The notes beneath the pieces were generated by a model. It ran no database searches. It was given only the letters and a program-made list of their open reading frames with translations, and was not told the DNA's origin. Positions 62,736 to 64,000 of a DNA stretch of 64,000 nt are shown piece by piece. Within the stretch, counting starts at the first letter, position 1. Each line of letters starts with the position of its first letter. The stretch spans positions 434,001 through 498,000 of the forward strand of contig NZ_FWXV01000002.1 of the NCBI RefSeq assembly GCF_900176515.1, in the 5' to 3' direction. The translations under genes and the position numbers were made by a program. This DNA comes from Kibdelosporangium aridum. GTDB taxonomy: Bacteria; Actinomycetota; Actinomycetes; Mycobacteriales; Pseudonocardiaceae.

Positions 62736-62751
62736 GTGGGTTTCGCCATCA

Positions 62752-63900
62752 TCAGCTGCTTGGCTTGTCCGAAACCGTGATCTTGCCGTCGATGATCTGC
62801 TGCTTGTACGCGTCCAGCGTGGCCTTGATGTCGTCGATCTTGCCGCCGGAGGTCGCGTAGCCGACGCCGTCCGCCTTCAGGTCGAACCGCTTGGGCAGCG
62901 TGTTCAGCGTGTTGCCGGCGACCGCGCGGACGTAGTCGTACACCGCGACGTCGACGCGCTTGAGCATCGAGGTGATGATCACGTCACGGGAGTTCTCGAC
63001 CGTCTTCTGGTTGTACTGGTCCGAGTCCACGCCGATGGCCAGCACGTTCTTGGACTTCGCTGCCTCGAAGACGCCCTTACCGGACGCACCCGCGGCCTGG
63101 TAGATCACGTCGGCGCCACGGCTGATCTCGCCGTTGGCGACCACGTTGCCCTTGGCCGGGTCCTGGAACCCGGTGAAGTCACCGGCCGGGGTGATGTACT
63201 CGGCCTCGACCTTGGCGTCGTTCGACGCGGCCTTCACACCCTGCTTGAAGCCCGCCTCGAACTTCTGGATCAGCGGCACGTTCACGCCGCCGACGAAGCC
63301 GACGTGGCAGTTCTTGCTCTTGTAGACCGCGGCGACGCCGACCAGGAACGAACCCTGCTCCTCGGCGAAGACCAGGCCGGTGACGTTCGGCAGCTGCACG
63401 GTGTCGTCGTCGACGACGGCGAACTTGGTGTTCGGGAACTGCGCGGCCACGGCCTGAACGGACTTGGCGTACGCGAAACCGACCGCGATGATCGGGTTGA
63501 AGCCCTCCTGGGCGAGCTGGCGCAGCCGGCTCTGCTTGGCGTCCTCCGGCTCGTTCGGCGCGGCGGTCAGCTCCTTGGTCTCCTTGAGACCCATGTCCGC
63601 CTTGGCCTTGTCCAGACCGGCAGCGGCGGAGTCGTTGAACGACGCGTCGCCACGGCCGCCGATGTCGTAGGCCAGGCCGACCTTCAACGCGCTGGCGTCC
63701 ACCTTCGGGCCAGTCGACGTGGTCCCGGTGGAACCACCGCCACCGCCCGCGGGAACCGGGTTCTTCTTGCAGCTCTCCGCCTGGTTGCCGCCGCCGGCGG
63801 GAGGGGCCGACCCGCCCCCGGAGTCCTTGGCGCAGCCGGCCAGTGCGAGAGCACCGGTCAGGGCGACGGCCGCCAACGTGGTAACGCGCGATCGACGCAC
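62752..63900 (-). CDS. bmpA: BMP-family nucleoside-binding lipoprotein
   Basis: A 382-residue substrate-binding lipoprotein (signal ends LALAGC, Cys23) of the basic membrane protein family that captures purine and pyrimidine nucleosides. LAYDIGGRGDASFNDSAAAGLDKA and GFAYAKSVQAVAAQFP are characteristic; the loop VYKSKNCHVGFVGGVNVP closes the pocket. A Gly/Ser/Pro spacer of about 35 residues follows the lipid anchor. It starts at GTG 63900 after GGGAGGGAG. The operon order is bmpA-nupA-nupB-nupC-cdd. Confidence 0.93.
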   Translation of the reverse strand: MRRSRVTTLAAVALTGALALAGCAKDSGGGSAPPAGGGNQAESCKKNPVPAGGGGGSTGTTSTGPKVDASALKVGLAYDIGGRGDASFNDSAAAGLDKAKADMGLKETKELTAAPNEPEDAKQSRLRQLAQEGFNPIIAVGFAYAKSVQAVAAQFPNTKFAVVDDDTVQLPNVTGLVFAEEQGSFLVGVAAVYKSKNCHVGFVGGVNVPLIQKFEAGFKQGVKAASNDAKVEAEYITPAGDFTGFQDPAKGNVVANGEISRGADVIYQAAGASGKGVFEAAKSKNVLAIGVDSDQYNQKTVENSRDVIITSMLKRVDVAVYDYVRAVAGNTLNTLPKRFDLKADGVGYATSGGKIDDIKATLDAYKQQIIDGKITVSDKPSS

Positions 63901-64000
63901 GACGTGTCTCCCTCCCCGCTCGGTGAGCGGCGACGAACCCCGGCCCTACTCGCCGGGAACTTGCGAATTGGTGGACCGTACCTGCCCCGCTGACCAGGTC

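Noticed and set aside
62092..63993. A 633-codon plus-strand frame opposite bmpA and the ABC ATPase
   Set aside because: It is antisense to two well-defined transporter genes and crosses their intergenic hairpin; no protein family fits.

Overview
The window is chromosomal DNA of a high-GC actinomycete. The gene content (coenzyme B12-dependent methylmalonyl-CoA mutase, a PASTA-less Ser/Thr kinase, WXG100/EspC-like and YbaB-like proteins, class F sortases, an LpdA-type flavoprotein) and the gene order fit a member of the Pseudonocardiales. This assignment is an inference from gene content; no marker gene such as rRNA is present. The order glpD, lpdA, an AmiA/B-type M20 hydrolase, deoD, pmmB, upp, add, deoA, cdd matches, from memory, the Rv3302c-Rv3315c region of Mycobacterium tuberculosis, so this looks like a conserved actinobacterial backbone with accessory blocks inserted.

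Layout. 1-4000: glycerol uptake and use (glpD leaving the window on the minus strand, with divergent glpFK). 4100-9600: a cell-surface block on the minus strand, with two class F sortase lipoproteins and four small secreted proteins that carry a TG-type sorting motif, a C-terminal membrane segment and an Arg-rich tail. Three of the four are a tandem triplication, each copy with its own promoter and terminator. The copy nearest the sortase is frameshifted just before its membrane segment. A SixA-like phosphatase and an LLM-type oxidoreductase sit between the two sortase loci. 10200-15000: LpdA flavoprotein, methyltransferase, gamma-glutamylcyclotransferase-like protein, an AbiEi-like fragment and the M20 hydrolase. 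15200-20500: mutA-mutB-meaB plus a small membrane protein. 20600-22270: a TnpB-like gene without zinc ribbon. 22290-28600: Ser/Thr kinase, a MerR regulator and a divergent four-gene operon of two membrane proteins, purine nucleoside phosphorylase and phosphohexomutase. 29000-41000: flavodoxin-like protein, secreted subtilase, M15 peptidase lipoprotein, MerR plus aldo/keto reductase, a Doc/antitoxin pair with a degenerate Fic motif, TetR, upp, GH97 glycosidase, a DUF1707 protein and a DUF1996 protein. 41000-52900: deoC with two aldehyde dehydrogenase genes, a tandem pair of unknown proteins, an EspC-like/NlpC-P60 pair, several regulators, a threonine-dehydratase-like enzyme, a P-loop protein with two YbaB-like proteins, and an acidic protein. 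52900-64000: DnaA-box-like pair and minisatellite, add, an 11-residue-repeat coiled-coil protein, deoA, a truncated NYN-domain gene, cdd, and the bmpA-nupABC nucleoside ABC importer.

How the genes fit together. The importer (bmpA, nupABC) with cdd, deoA, add, deoD, upp, deoC and pmmB forms a nearly complete nucleoside import and salvage route: deamination, phosphorolysis, pentose phosphate isomerisation, and cleavage of deoxyribose-5-phosphate to acetaldehyde, which the adjacent aldehyde dehydrogenase could oxidise. mutAB-meaB channels propionyl-CoA carbon into succinyl-CoA.

The most interesting part is the class F sortase block. Four consecutive minus-strand genes (three paralogous surface proteins and a sortase) share a promoter-like element with the same 15-base spacing, GCAAC(C/T)-N15-CGTC, which suggests control by one ECF sigma factor. 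The second sortase sits in a compact two-gene unit with its own putative substrate.
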